DNA of 64,000 bases from Pseudomonadota bacterium. Its GTDB lineage: Bacteria; Pseudomonadota; Gammaproteobacteria; Xanthomonadales; Xanthomonadaceae. How positions within the stretch are numbered: the first letter of the stretch is position 1; every line of letters starts with the position of its first letter. The notes beneath the pieces were generated by a model. It made no database searches and was not told the DNA's origin. It saw only the letters and a program-made list of their open reading frames with translations. The stretch is from contig JAEZYE010000051.1 of NCBI GenBank assembly GCA_023419315.1, positions 1-64,000 of the forward strand. The letters run 5' to 3'. This document shows, in pieces, positions 35,318 to 45,867 of this stretch. The position numbers and the translations under genes were made by a program.

Positions 35318-36259
35318 TCAGGTCCAGTCGGCCCGGGCCGCATCGAAGTCGCCCACGCTGCCCAGCGCGCGCGCATCGAGTGACTTGTCGATGCGCTTGA
35401 TGAGTCCGCTCAGCACTTTGCCCGGACCGCACTCGGCGACGCGGGTCGCGCCCTGGGCGGCCAGTACCTGGACGCAATCGGTCCATCGCACGGGCAGGTA
35501 AAGCTGCCGGACCAGCGCATCGCGCAGTGCGTCAAGCGAACCATGCACCTGGGCATCGACATTCTGCACCACCGGAATCTGCGGCGACTGCCAGTGCAGA
35601 CCGCTCATCACTTCCGCCAGACGGTTCGCCGCCTCGCGCATCAATGGCGTGTGCGACGGCACGCTTACCGCGAGCTTGACCACCTTGCGCACACCGCGTT
35701 CGCCCAGCAACGCAATCGCGCGATCAACCGCAGCCACATCACCGCCGATCACGATCTGTCCCGGCGAGTTGTAGTTGGCCGGTACGACGACATGCGTGTC
35801 GGAAGCCTCTCCGCAAACCTGCGCCACCACCGCATCTTCGGCGCCGAGCACGGCGGCCATCGCGCCAACGCCTTCGGGCGCTGCATCCTGCATCAGTTGC
35901 CCGCGCAGGCGCACCAGGTGCGCGCCATCGCGCAATGACAGCGCGCCCGCGGCCACCAGCGCCGTGTACTCGCCGAGACTGTGGCCCGCGAGCATGGAGG
36001 GACGCGAACCGCCCGCCTGCAGCCATGCGCGCCAGACCGCCACGCCCGCCGCGAGCAACGCCGGCTGCGTGTACTCGGTGCGGTTGAGCATTTCTTCGGG
36101 ACCGCCCTGCGAAAGCGCCCACAAATCCACGCCGGCACCTTCGGAAGCTTCGGTGAACGTCTCGCTCACGATCGGATGCAGTTCCGAGAGTTCGGCCAGC
36201 ATGCCTACCGACTGGGAGCCCTGGCCCGGAAACACGAAGGCAAGTTGGGAAGCGGTCAC
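35318..36259 (-). CDS. fabD: Malonyl-CoA:ACP transacylase
   Basis: 313-residue transacylase loading malonate onto ACP. It shows FVFPGQGSQSVGML, the catalytic GHSLGEY, the Arg in LVRLRGQLMQ, and VPSHTPLM with the active-site His. The start appears to be GTG at 36259 (VTASQLAF); no ATG fits, and the upstream frame is low complexity. The gap to fabH (about 270 bases) contains a terminator for fabH, so fabD probably begins a new transcript. Confidence 0.95.
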   Translation of the reverse strand: MTASQLAFVFPGQGSQSVGMLAELSELHPIVSETFTEASEGAGVDLWALSQGGPEEMLNRTEYTQPALLAAGVAVWRAWLQAGGSRPSMLAGHSLGEYTALVAAGALSLRDGAHLVRLRGQLMQDAAPEGVGAMAAVLGAEDAVVAQVCGEASDTHVVVPANYNSPGQIVIGGDVAAVDRAIALLGERGVRKVVKLAVSVPSHTPLMREAANRLAEVMSGLHWQSPQIPVVQNVDAQVHGSLDALRDALVRQLYLPVRWTDCVQVLAAQGATRVAECGPGKVLSGLIKRIDKSLDARALGSVGDFDAARADWT

Positions 36260-36480
36260 GGGACACTCACGTGAAAAAACGAGCGGCGATGATACGTGCG
36301 AACACGCCGGATTGTCTGTACTCCTGCGTATGCGCGGCATCTGCGCAGAGCGCCATCCAACGGCGCGACGCATGCCAAGGACCGCACGGGGCGCAGCATG
36401 GCTCACGCATGGATTCGTGCAGAGTTGCATGCAACCCACGCTCGAATTGCTGGCACGCCTTGCCGGCTCCCCAAAACAAA

Positions 36481-36509
36481 AAGGACGCCGTGAACATCAC
36501 GACGTCCTT
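36481..36509 (-). terminator. Intrinsic terminator after fabH
   Basis: AAGGACG / CGTCCTT hairpin with an inner GTGA/TCAC pairing, followed on the minus strand by TTTTTGTTTT. Confidence 0.8.
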
Positions 36510-36531
36510 CTGCGAACCAGCGAAAGGCGGC

Positions 36532-37527
36532 TCAGTAGCGCAGCAGCGCGGAGCCCCAGGTGAACCCGCCGCCGAACGCTTCGAGCAGCAGCAGCTGGCC
36601 GCGCTGGATGCGACCGGAACGGATCGCGGTGTCGAGCGCCAGCGGCACGGAACCCGACGAAGTATTGCCGTGCTTGTCCACGGTCACGACGACATGATCC
36701 ATCGGCATGTCCAGGCGCTTGGCCGTGGCTTCGATGATGCGAAGGTTGGCCTGATGCGGAATCAGCCAGTCCAGATCATGCTTGTCGAGGCCGTTGGCCT
36801 CCAGCGTTTCATCGACGACGCCGTCCAGTGCCTTGACCGCGTACTTGAAGACGTCATTGCCCTTCATGTTGATGCGGATGCCGTTGTTCGGCGCATCGGT
36901 GTCGAAGCCCTTCGAAACACCGACCGGGTTCCACAGCAATTCCTTCTTGCTGCCATCGGCATGCAGATGGGTGCTGAGGATGCCGGTTTCAGTATCGGCC
37001 TTGAGCACCGCAGCGCCGGCACCATCGCCGAACAGCACGCAGGTCGTGCGCTCGGTCCAGTCAACAATGCGGCTGAGTGTTTCAGTGCCGATCACCAGTG
37101 CAGTCTTGACGTCGCCGCAGCGGATGAACTTGTCCGCGACGCTGAGTGCGTAGATGAAGCCAGAACAGGCGGCATTGACGTCCATCGCGGCGCAGCCTTC
37201 GGCGCCAAGACGCGCCTGGATGAGGCAGGCGGTGGACGGAAAAATGAGATCCGGGGTGGTCGTACCCACCACGATCATGTCGATTTCGGAGGCCGATACG
37301 CCGGCGGCTTCAAGCGCGCGGAGTGCGGCTTCGTAACCCAGGTCGCCAGCAGTCTGGCCTTCGGCGGCAATGTGGCGTTCGCGGATGCCGGTGCGGCTCT
37401 GGATCCACTCGTCACTGGTATCGACCATCTGCGCCAGGTCGTCGTTGGTCAGCAACTTCTCGGGCAGATAACTGCCGGTGCCGGCGATACGCGCATAAAT
37501 GCGCCCGTTAGACTGCGGCTGACTCAT
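36532..37527 (-). CDS. fabH: 3-oxoacyl-ACP synthase III (FabH)
   Basis: 331-residue initiating condensing enzyme that joins acetyl-CoA to malonyl-ACP. The catalytic Cys is in NAACSGFIYAL, with His in WLIPHQANLRI and Asn in HGNTSSGSVPLAL; the N-terminal SDEWIQSRTGIRERH is typical. It sits directly after rpmF, without the plsX gene that separates them in E. coli. Confidence 0.96.
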   Translation of the reverse strand: MSQPQSNGRIYARIAGTGSYLPEKLLTNDDLAQMVDTSDEWIQSRTGIRERHIAAEGQTAGDLGYEAALRALEAAGVSASEIDMIVVGTTTPDLIFPSTACLIQARLGAEGCAAMDVNAACSGFIYALSVADKFIRCGDVKTALVIGTETLSRIVDWTERTTCVLFGDGAGAAVLKADTETGILSTHLHADGSKKELLWNPVGVSKGFDTDAPNNGIRINMKGNDVFKYAVKALDGVVDETLEANGLDKHDLDWLIPHQANLRIIEATAKRLDMPMDHVVVTVDKHGNTSSGSVPLALDTAIRSGRIQRGQLLLLEAFGGGFTWGSALLRY

Positions 37528-37617
37528 GCCCGCTCCCGTTGCTGGCCCGCAACGGGGCCCTGGATACCACGACGATGGCGAAAGGCGCGCCCGGAACCCG
37601 GACGCGCCTGACGATCA

Positions 37618-37815
37618 TCAATCTTCTTCGACGACGCTGTTGGCCTTCGTCGCGATGACCTTCTTGCCACGGTAGTAGCCGTCGGCGGTCACGTGGTGAC
37701 GCAGGTGGGTCTCACCGCTGGTCGGATCGGTGGACAGCTGCTTGGCGGTCAGGGCGTCATGCGAACGACGCTGACCACGACGGGACGGGGTGACACGGGA
37801 TTTCTGCACAGCCAT
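37618..37815 (-). CDS. rpmF: 50S ribosomal protein L32
   Basis: 65-residue basic ribosomal protein with the canonical start MAVQKSRVTPSRRGQRRSHD. No zinc-binding cysteines are present, so this is the C-minus form. It is preceded by yceD and followed by fabH. The yceD-rpmF pair is widely conserved and thought to balance ribosome and fatty-acid synthesis. Confidence 0.97.
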   Translation of the reverse strand: MAVQKSRVTPSRRGQRRSHDALTAKQLSTDPTSGETHLRHHVTADGYYRGKKVIATKANSVVEED

Positions 37816-37877
37816 GGGATTGCTCCAGCTAACTCTTTGAAATGAATCTGCGTTCGTTGCTCTGACCGCCGAGGCGG

Positions 37878-38384
37878 CTAGTTCTTTTTCAGCGAAGCCA
37901 GCGCCGCGAACGGGCTGGCCTTGGCTACTTCTTCCTGTTCCGGCGACCAGTCACGCTCCACCGCTTCGGAGCCCGGCGCGACCGGGACCACCGGAATGGC
38001 CAGGACGAGTTCGTCCTCCACCAGATCCGCGGGGTGCAGCATGCCGTCTTCCGGCACCAGCATTGCTTCGTACTCCGGCGGCAGCGCGGCTTCGTCAGCC
38101 TCGTCGCGAACCAGTCCCAGGCGCTGTACGAGACGGACCGGAAGGAGGAAACGCTGCAGGCTGCGCTGGCACACCAGCGGCAACTCTGCATCAATCCGCA
38201 ACTCCACGTAAGGCACCTGCAATGCGTCGCGATCGAACTCGATCACGTAGCTCGCTTGACCTTCGGTATCGTTCAGCAGGCTGCGCAGGCGCGTCATGGA
38301 TGACAGCGGCAGGCGACCTTCGAAACTGCGCCGTGCCGCGACCATGCGCCAAGCATCCAGCATCTCGGGCGTATTCGCGGACAT
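37878..38384 (-). CDS. yceD: YceD (DUF177) family protein, large-rRNA accumulation
   Basis: 168-residue DUF177 protein. Homologues are needed for 23S rRNA accumulation in E. coli and plants. Typical features are RSFEGRLPLSSMTRL near the N-terminus, VCQRSLQRF in the middle (with a single Cys rather than a CxxC pair) and an acidic stretch with DLVEDELVLAIP. The start is ATG 38384 (MSANTPEML); the long upstream open frame is antisense to maf. Operon yceD-rpmF. Confidence 0.88.
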   Translation of the reverse strand: MSANTPEMLDAWRMVAARRSFEGRLPLSSMTRLRSLLNDTEGQASYVIEFDRDALQVPYVELRIDAELPLVCQRSLQRFLLPVRLVQRLGLVRDEADEAALPPEYEAMLVPEDGMLHPADLVEDELVLAIPVVPVAPGSEAVERDWSPEQEEVAKASPFAALASLKKN

Positions 38385-38506
38385 AAGCCGCTGAATGTTA
38401 AGGACTGCGGACCGAGCTGTCAAACCCCGTCCACTGGGCAGTCTGGGGTCATTGCCGGGACGGAAATGGCCCGGCAGACTGCCGCCCCGCCTGCGAGTCC
38501 GCCGCC

Positions 38507-39082
38507 ATGATGCCCCTCCTGCTCGCTTCCACATCGCGTTACCGCCGTGAACTGCTGGAACGCCTGCGCCTGCCGTTCCATGTGGCGCGCCCGGAGGTCG
38601 ACGAAACCGTGCTGGACGGGGAGTCTCCGCTTGCGCTGGCCCAGCGCCTGGCGCATGCAAAGGCGGCGGCCGTTGCGAAGCAGCACCCGGAAGCCTGGGT
38701 CATCGGCTCCGATCAGGTCGCGGAACTGGACGGCGAGGCCATCGGCAAACCGGGACACCGGGATGGCGCGCTCGCGCAACTGGGGGCGATGTCGGGTCGC
38801 GAGGTGCGCTTCCATACCGCGCTGTGCCTGATGCGCCAGGCTGACGGGCGCCACGAGGCCGTGGATCTGACCCGAGTGCGCTTCCGCTCGCTGGCGCCGA
38901 CCGAGATCGAGCGCTACGTGGATCTGGAGCAGCCGTTCGACTGCGCCGGCAGTTTCAAGAGCGAAGGCCTGGGCATCACGCTGTTCGAAGCCATCGAGTC
39001 GCGCGACCCGACGGCGCTCATCGGCCTGCCGCTGATTGCACTGTCGGGATTGCTGCGCGAAGCCGGATTCGCCCTGCCCTGA
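38507..39082 (+). CDS. maf: Maf-like nucleotide pyrophosphatase (YceF type)
   Basis: 191-residue Maf-family protein with the N-terminal LLLASTSRYRRELLERL, the WVIGSDQVAEL block and DCAGSFKSEGLGITLFE. Maf proteins hydrolyse modified nucleotides; the YceF subgroup prefers 7-methyl-GTP, and the divergent yceD-rpmF neighbourhood fits YceF. Two adjacent ATG codons (38507, 38510) are possible starts. Confidence 0.9.
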   Translation: MMPLLLASTSRYRRELLERLRLPFHVARPEVDETVLDGESPLALAQRLAHAKAAAVAKQHPEAWVIGSDQVAELDGEAIGKPGHRDGALAQLGAMSGREVRFHTALCLMRQADGRHEAVDLTRVRFRSLAPTEIERYVDLEQPFDCAGSFKSEGLGITLFEAIESRDPTALIGLPLIALSGLLREAGFALP

Positions 39083-39091
39083 CCGCCCGGT

Positions 39092-40936
39092 TCATTCCAC
39101 CCGGATCCGCTGTTCGCTCCAGCGCTCGCGACTGCCATCGGCGCCGATGATCTCCAGCCCGAGCCAATGTTCGCCGCGAACCGCCGCGTCCAGTTCGACC
39201 TGCGCGCGGAAGGCCACGCGCGGGCGGTTCGGATCCCGTGACCGGTTCGCGTAGAAATCCTGCAGCAGCCATTCGTTCATGCCACCGTAGCGCGCTTCCG
39301 CGACGGGCTTCCCGTCGAGCGTGACGTGTACGCGCGAAACGCCGCTGCCGTCCTTGATCGCCCAGCCCTGCACTTCGAAACGCGGGCCGACCGTCGCCCC
39401 CGCTTGCGGCGTATTGATGTGCGCGATCGCCGGCGTCACACAGCCACCGCCCGGACGCGGTCCATCGAATGCGAACAGCAGCACGCGTTGCGCGCCGCGG
39501 TCGATGTTCACCACCTCCGGCGCCGGCAGCGATCCCAGCCGTGCGCACAGGCTCTGATAGTGGGCGAGCAGATCACGCAGCTTCACGTCGGTGGAACTGG
39601 CGACCAGCAAGGTGGGCTGCGCGGGCAGCGCGTCGTGATGCAAACCCCACAACCGCAGCTGCGGTGCACGGCCATGCTTGTGGTTGAGTGGATGATCCAG
39701 CACGCGGATATCCGCATCGCCCAGGTGGAATCCCAGTTCGGCGCCCAGCTTGAAGTTGTCCGCCAGCACTACGGTGTCCGGCGGCATCTTTGCGCGCGCT
39801 GCCTGCACGCGCTCCGCCAGTTGATCCCAGCCGGCGAAGTTGTATGGATAGTGTTTGGAGCCGGCCACGCGCTCGCGCCACTGCGGTGTCGACGCAACCA
39901 GGTAGTAGCCCAGCATGCCGATGACGCCAAGCGTGGTCAGTATCCACGCAAGCAGACGCCATGCACGCGACCAGCGCCGCAGGATCATCGGCACGCCGAT
40001 CAACAGAGCGAGATAGCCCGGCAAAGTCCAATGGAAGCTCACGCGCTCGACATCGGCGAAGAAGCCGAGCAGGAAGAACGCCAGCGTCGAAAATCCACCC
40101 AGCCATGCGAAGTAGCGCCATTGGGGCAATGCTTCGGCGTCCCGCCGCAACGCGCCTGCGGCGGTCATCATCAACGCGACGAACAGCAGTGGCGTGACCA
40201 TCAATGGTTGCAGCAGCAGGAACCGCACGCCGGTCTGCTGGAATGACCACGGATGACGATCCACCAACTGGAAACGCAAGCCCGCGTCGGCGTGCAGAAG
40301 GTTCCAGCCGATCAACGGCCCCCACGCGGCCATGCCGATCGCCAGCGCAATCCAGACCGCAGGCGTGCGCAGGACGCGCCGGCCTTCCGGCAGCATCAGC
40401 AGCGCCAGAAGACCCACGCCGATCACGCCGACGAACCGGTAGTGACTGAGCGCGCCCATCGCCAGGCCCAGTGCAAGTTCTGCGACGGCGAACGGATGCA
40501 CTTCGCGCAGCAGGCGCGCACCGGCGTCCAGGCAAAGCACGGCCGCCAGCGCCATCGGGACATCGGGAAGCGCCATCACGCCGAGCGTGCTGGACAACGG
40601 CATCAGCACGGTGAGCATGCCAGCCTGCCAGCCTGCGGCCTCGTCGTACCAGCGTCGCGCGATGCCGGCGATCAACCACGGCAAGCACGCAGCCATCAAC
40701 AGGAACGGCGCGCGGACCGCGAGCACGTGTTGCCCTCCCAACGCGGTGCCCAGGCGCGTCAGCCACGCAGTCAATCCGGGCAGATCCGAATACGCCGCCG
40801 CGAGGTGCTGGCCCTCCTGCCAATAGAACGCCTCATCGACGAACAGCGGCAACCGCGAGGCGATCACGACCTTGATCACGATTGCGATGGTCCAGATCGC
40901 CAGGAAGGCGCTCTTCGTGCGTTCCACGTCCTGCAT
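39092..40936 (-). CDS. Polytopic glycosyltransferase, ArnT/PMT-like (GT39/GT83 type)
   Basis: 614-residue membrane protein with about 10-12 hydrophobic segments in the first 390 residues and a soluble C-terminal part. The N-terminal periplasmic loop LFVDEAFYWQEGQHLA carries the DE motif of lipid-linked sugar transferases such as ArnT. A later PDVPMALAAVLCLDAGARLL stretch also fits. It probably moves a sugar from a polyprenyl-phosphate donor to lipid A or a protein; donor and acceptor are unknown. The last 110 residues look like a beta-sandwich carbohydrate-binding extension. The start is ATG 40936; the longer frame runs through the divergent moxR gene. Confidence 0.8.
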   Translation of the reverse strand: MQDVERTKSAFLAIWTIAIVIKVVIASRLPLFVDEAFYWQEGQHLAAAYSDLPGLTAWLTRLGTALGGQHVLAVRAPFLLMAACLPWLIAGIARRWYDEAAGWQAGMLTVLMPLSSTLGVMALPDVPMALAAVLCLDAGARLLREVHPFAVAELALGLAMGALSHYRFVGVIGVGLLALLMLPEGRRVLRTPAVWIALAIGMAAWGPLIGWNLLHADAGLRFQLVDRHPWSFQQTGVRFLLLQPLMVTPLLFVALMMTAAGALRRDAEALPQWRYFAWLGGFSTLAFFLLGFFADVERVSFHWTLPGYLALLIGVPMILRRWSRAWRLLAWILTTLGVIGMLGYYLVASTPQWRERVAGSKHYPYNFAGWDQLAERVQAARAKMPPDTVVLADNFKLGAELGFHLGDADIRVLDHPLNHKHGRAPQLRLWGLHHDALPAQPTLLVASSTDVKLRDLLAHYQSLCARLGSLPAPEVVNIDRGAQRVLLFAFDGPRPGGGCVTPAIAHINTPQAGATVGPRFEVQGWAIKDGSGVSRVHVTLDGKPVAEARYGGMNEWLLQDFYANRSRDPNRPRVAFRAQVELDAAVRGEHWLGLEIIGADGSRERWSEQRIRVE

Positions 40937-40976
40937 GCCGCTACACTTCCTCGTCAACCGTTCCGAAGAGCCGTCG

Positions 40977-41930
<954 letters not shown>

Positions 41931-41933
41931 CGA

Positions 41934-42902
41934 ATGGCGGCGCGTGCGCAGCGAGGCTGGAAACAACGGTTCGCGTTGCTCGCACGTCCGCGCGAAGCGG
42001 AGCAACTTCCCGTGCGTCTGGATCGCCGTCGCGTCTACGTGCTGCCCACCGCGTTCGGGCTGTTCTATGCGGCACTCGTCGTCACGATGCTGCTCGGCGC
42101 ACTGAACTACAACAACAATCCGGCGTTGCTGCTGGCGCTGCTGCTGGCGGCGACGGGCCTGGCGAGCCTCATCGGTGCACATCTGCAACTCTCCGGCGTC
42201 CAGCTGGAAAGCCTTTCGGCCGAACCCGTGCACGCGGGCCAACCGCTGCTGCTGCACCTTGCCCTGTCCGCACGTGATCGCCGTGCGCGGCGTGGCTTGC
42301 GGATCGAATGCCAGGACATGCCGAGCCGCATCGATCTGGCGGCGGGCGAACCCGGCATGGCCGTGCTTTCCGTGCCGACCGAACATCGCGGCTGGCTCGA
42401 CACCGGCCGCATCCGGCTGTGGACCACGCAGCCGCTCGGGCTCGCGCGGGCCTGGGCATGGTTCTGGCCCGACACGCCGTTGCTCGTGTACCCGGCTGCC
42501 GAGGCGCATGGCCCGCCCTTGCCCGATCACAACGGCGGCGGCGCACGCGCGCGTCTGCAGCCGACCGGCGACGACGTGCATCATCTGCGTCCGTATCGCG
42601 CCGGCGATCCGCTGCGCGCGATTGCATGGAAGCCTTCGGCGCGGCGCGACCTGCTGCTGGTGCGCGAGTTCGAACAACCGCTCGGCCGCGAAATCGATCT
42701 GCAATGGAGCGCACTCGCCTCACTGCCCTATGAACACCGGATTGCCCGCCTCGCGCACTGGATCAACCTTGCCGAACGCGAAGGCCGGCGTTACCGGTTG
42801 CGTCTTCCCGGACAGGCCGTGATCGGACCGGGCCAAGGCGCTGGCCATCGCCACCTCTGCCTGCGCGCACTCGCGCTGCTGCCGCATGCGCCGCACGCCT
42901 GA
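41934..42902 (+). CDS. DUF58 domain protein, MoxR partner
   Basis: 322 residues with two N-terminal transmembrane segments (VYVLPTAFGLFYAALVV; LLLALLLAATGLASL) and a DUF58 region that includes GDDVHHLRPYRAGDPLRAIAWKPSAR. DUF58 proteins are vWA-like and pair with MoxR ATPases. The start is the ATG four bases after the moxR stop. The 3' end overlaps the transglutaminase gene by 17 bases. Confidence 0.87.
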   Translation: MAARAQRGWKQRFALLARPREAEQLPVRLDRRRVYVLPTAFGLFYAALVVTMLLGALNYNNNPALLLALLLAATGLASLIGAHLQLSGVQLESLSAEPVHAGQPLLLHLALSARDRRARRGLRIECQDMPSRIDLAAGEPGMAVLSVPTEHRGWLDTGRIRLWTTQPLGLARAWAWFWPDTPLLVYPAAEAHGPPLPDHNGGGARARLQPTGDDVHHLRPYRAGDPLRAIAWKPSARRDLLLVREFEQPLGREIDLQWSALASLPYEHRIARLAHWINLAEREGRRYRLRLPGQAVIGPGQGAGHRHLCLRALALLPHAPHA

Positions 42903-44829
42903 TCCCGCGGTGCGCGTGGACGCCACGACACGCTGGTGGGCGTTGCTCGCTGCCGCGCTGTGCCTGATTCCGTTGCTGCTGCAGTTGCCGCTCACGGTCG
43001 CACTCGGCAGCGCCCTGCTGGGGACGTTCACCGCCTGGGTTTCGTGGCGGCGGACGATGCCCGCATGGCTGCGATTGCTGTTGGCGCTGACCATCCTCGT
43101 TACCGTGACTTCCACCATGGGGTTCCGTTTCGGGCGTGACACGGGCTGCGCGCTGCTGGCCGCGCTGCTGGCGATCAAGCCGACGGAAACGACGACGCTG
43201 CGCGACATGCGCAGCCTGATGGGATTCGCGCTGTTCGCGCCGTTCGCGGCGTTCCTGCTTGATCAGGGCCCGTTGACGCTGCTGCTGTCGGCGGCCGGCA
43301 TCATCGCGGCGCTGCTCGCGCTCGGCCGCCTCGCCGACGCCGAAGCGCAGATCACCGATGAACTGCCACTGCGTACACGCCTGTGGGCGATCGCACGGCT
43401 GATGCTCATCGGGTTGCCACTGATCCTCGTTGCGTTCTGGCTGTTCCCGCGCTTCGCCACGCCGTTGTGGGGCGTGCCGGGCAAGGCGCTGGCGACGCCC
43501 GGTCTATCCGAGCGCATGTCGCCGGGCGGCTGGCTGGATCTGATGTCCGATGACCGGCCTGTCATGCGCGTGCAGTTCATCGGAACGCCGCCGCCGCAGG
43601 ATCAGCTGTACTGGCGCGCCATGGTGCTGTGGGATTTCGATGGCCGGACCTGGACACGTTCGCCGGTCATTTCCGCACTGTCACCCGCGCCAGCCGTGGG
43701 CAACAACGGGGGCAGCGCGTGGGAATACGACGTCGCGGTCGAGGCGACCGAGCAACGCTCGCTGGCGACGCTGGATCTGCCATCACGGGCGCCCTCGGGC
43801 AGCCGGCTGGATCACGACCGCACCGCCATTGCGGATCGCCCGCTGACTTCGGTCACGCGTTGGCGGGTCAGTTCAGCGCGGCCGCAGGCGTTCGAGCCGG
43901 CGCTGCATCCGGCGCTGCTGGAACGCGCCCTTGAACTGCCCGACAGCGTCAATCCGCGTACGCGGGCGCTGGCAGCACAGTGGCGTGCGGAAGCCGGCGG
44001 CAACAATGAAGCTGTCATCCGTCGCGCGATGGAATGGATCCAGGCCGAGTTCGCCTACACGCTCGACACGCCGTTGCCCGGTCGCCACGCGGTGGATGAG
44101 TTCCTGTTCGAACAGAAGCGCGGTTATTGCGAACACTTCAGTTCGGCGTTCACCGTGCTGATGCGTTCGGCTGGCATACCGGCGCGCGTGGTCGTGGGCT
44201 ACGTGGGCGGATACCGCAATCGGCTGGGCGGTTACTGGCTGGTGCGCAACGAGGACGCGCACGCGTGGTCGGAAGTCTGGCTGGAGGGACGCGGCTGGGT
44301 TCGCGTGGATCCGACTGCGGCGGTCGCGCCGGAACGCATCTACGACACGCTCGCCGATCGCGCCGACGCGGCATCCGCGGCTGCGGCGGGCACGTCCCTG
44401 TTCGACCTCGGCGACTGGATGCGGAGTGGCTGGAACGACTTCGTGCTCGGCTTCGATGCGCAACGCCAGCAGGCGCTGCTACAGCAATGGGGCGGCCCCC
44501 GGCTGGAGCAGCGGCGGTTGGGAATGATGTTCGCGGTGATGGCCATCCTCAGCCTGGCCGGAATGGGCTGGCTGCTGGCGCGCGGCGAACGCGAGCGCGA
44601 TCCCCTGCTCCGCGCGTGGCACCGGCTGGGCGCGCGCTACGCCCGCCGCGGGCTCGCGCCGTTGCCGCACGAGCCTGCACAGCAATGGGCGCGGCGCGTT
44701 GCCGAAGCGTTGCCCGGCACAGGGTCGGAACTCATTTTGCTCAGCCAGCGTTTCGCTGCGGCGCGCTACGCTCCCGGGCAGTCTGATATACCGGCGCTGG
44801 TGCGCGATCTTCGCCATCATCGCCCTTGA
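42886..44829 (+). CDS. TgpA-like membrane transglutaminase (DUF3488 family)
   Basis: 647-residue protein with an N-terminal block of about six transmembrane helices (DUF3488) and a periplasmic transglutaminase-like domain. Its catalytic triad is visible: Cys in KRGYCEHFSSAF, His in NEDAHAWSEVW and Asp in WVRVDPTAA. A further transmembrane helix lies near 540 and a cytoplasmic DUF4129-like tail follows. Pseudomonas TgpA is essential and forms the same cluster with MoxR and DUF58; it probably acts on the envelope, but its substrate is unknown. Confidence 0.9.
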   Translation: MRRTPDPAVRVDATTRWWALLAAALCLIPLLLQLPLTVALGSALLGTFTAWVSWRRTMPAWLRLLLALTILVTVTSTMGFRFGRDTGCALLAALLAIKPTETTTLRDMRSLMGFALFAPFAAFLLDQGPLTLLLSAAGIIAALLALGRLADAEAQITDELPLRTRLWAIARLMLIGLPLILVAFWLFPRFATPLWGVPGKALATPGLSERMSPGGWLDLMSDDRPVMRVQFIGTPPPQDQLYWRAMVLWDFDGRTWTRSPVISALSPAPAVGNNGGSAWEYDVAVEATEQRSLATLDLPSRAPSGSRLDHDRTAIADRPLTSVTRWRVSSARPQAFEPALHPALLERALELPDSVNPRTRALAAQWRAEAGGNNEAVIRRAMEWIQAEFAYTLDTPLPGRHAVDEFLFEQKRGYCEHFSSAFTVLMRSAGIPARVVVGYVGGYRNRLGGYWLVRNEDAHAWSEVWLEGRGWVRVDPTAAVAPERIYDTLADRADAASAAAAGTSLFDLGDWMRSGWNDFVLGFDAQRQQALLQQWGGPRLEQRRLGMMFAVMAILSLAGMGWLLARGERERDPLLRAWHRLGARYARRGLAPLPHEPAQQWARRVAEALPGTGSELILLSQRFAAARYAPGQSDIPALVRDLRHHRP

Positions 44830-44863
44830 ACCGCCCACCGCTGTGTCGCGTCGGAGACCCGCC

Positions 44864-45382
44864 ATGAAGCTTCGTTCCCTGTTCCTCGCCGGCACGGTCG
44901 CCCTGCTGGGCGCGTGCGCCACGGCGCCCCAACCGCTGCAAGGCAGCTTCACCCAGGTGACCCCGCGTGATGCGACCGCTGGCGCGCAGGTCGGCGCGCA
45001 GGTGCGCTGGGGCGGACGCATCATCGAAACCCAGCCCGGCCAGAACGCCACCTGCTTCCAGTTGGTGTCGCGTCCGCTGAGCGCCACCGGCCGGCCGTCC
45101 AGTTCCGAGCCCGACAACACCGACGGTCGATTCCTCGCGTGCCGCGCCGGTTTCTACGATCCCGCCGTGTTCGCGCCGGGTCGCGAGGTCACGTTCGTCG
45201 GCCGCATCGAGAGCTTCGAGAACACGCGCATCGGCGAGTACGACTACCGGCTGCCCAAGGTCAATGCCGATGTCGTCTACCTGTGGCCGGAAGTGCGCGA
45301 AGTCGAAGTCATCGCCTCGCCTTTCTACGATCCCTGGGGTCCGTACTGGGGCCCGCGTTGGGGCTACTGGGGCTGGTGGTAA
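44864..45382 (+). CDS. Slp-family outer-membrane lipoprotein
   Basis: 172 residues with a lipoprotein signal (lipobox LLGACA, Cys about residue 18) and the Slp domain (GAQVRWGGRIIETQPG, FYDPAVFAPGREVTFVGRI, YRLPKVNADVVYLWPE). Slp is a starvation-induced outer-membrane lipoprotein of unclear function. The C-terminus is a Trp/Gly/Pro-rich tail (WGPYWGPRWGYWGWW), common in this family. The start is ATG 44864, 34 bases after the transglutaminase stop. Confidence 0.9.
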   Translation: MKLRSLFLAGTVALLGACATAPQPLQGSFTQVTPRDATAGAQVGAQVRWGGRIIETQPGQNATCFQLVSRPLSATGRPSSSEPDNTDGRFLACRAGFYDPAVFAPGREVTFVGRIESFENTRIGEYDYRLPKVNADVVYLWPEVREVEVIASPFYDPWGPYWGPRWGYWGWW

Positions 45383-45405
45383 TCCACACCCCGCCCGTAC
45401 ATGAA

Positions 45406-45432
45406 AAAACGCCGCTCGATGAGCGGCGTTTT
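45406..45432. terminator. Bidirectional terminator between slp and hinT
   Basis: AAAACGCCGCTC-gat-GAGCGGCGTTTT, a long perfect hairpin with A and T runs on both sides, between two convergent genes. Confidence 0.9.
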
Positions 45433-45446
45433 CCATTCCAGCGACT

Positions 45447-45803
45447 TCAGCGGCCGGGCGTACCGAAATGTCCCAGCGGCGCGCCGGCCAGCAGATGCAG
45501 ATGCAGATGGAACACCGTCTGCCCCGCGTGTTCGCGGCAGTTGATGACGACGCGATAGCCGTCCTCCGCGAATCCTTCCTTGCGTGCGTAGGCCGCGGCG
45601 GCCAGCACCAGCTTGCCGACCAGTTCCGCCTGCGATGGCTGCAGATCGTCCAGGGTCGGAATCAATTCGTTCTTCGGCACGAACAGGACGTGGACCGGCG
45701 CCTGCGGTGCGATGTCCTTGAACCCGAGCACATCATCGTCCTCGTGGACGATGGTGGCGGGAATCTCGCGGCGGATGATCTTGCCGAACAGCGTGTCGTT
45801 CAT
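45447..45803 (-). CDS. hinT: HIT-family purine nucleoside phosphoramidase (HinT)
   Basis: 118-residue histidine-triad hydrolase with the signature HLHLHLLAG preceded by Q-T-V-F, and an N-terminal FGKIIRREIPATIVHEDDDVLGFKDI typical of HinT. It hydrolyses adenosine phosphoramidates. Single gene with its own promoter region of about 60 bases before recR. Confidence 0.93.
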   Translation of the reverse strand: MNDTLFGKIIRREIPATIVHEDDDVLGFKDIAPQAPVHVLFVPKNELIPTLDDLQPSQAELVGKLVLAAAAYARKEGFAEDGYRVVINCREHAGQTVFHLHLHLLAGAPLGHFGTPGR

Positions 45804-45867
45804 GGGGATGGATTCCGTGAGGCGGAAGAAGTGGAAGGATAGTCCGGGCGACGCGATCGACCTGCGG

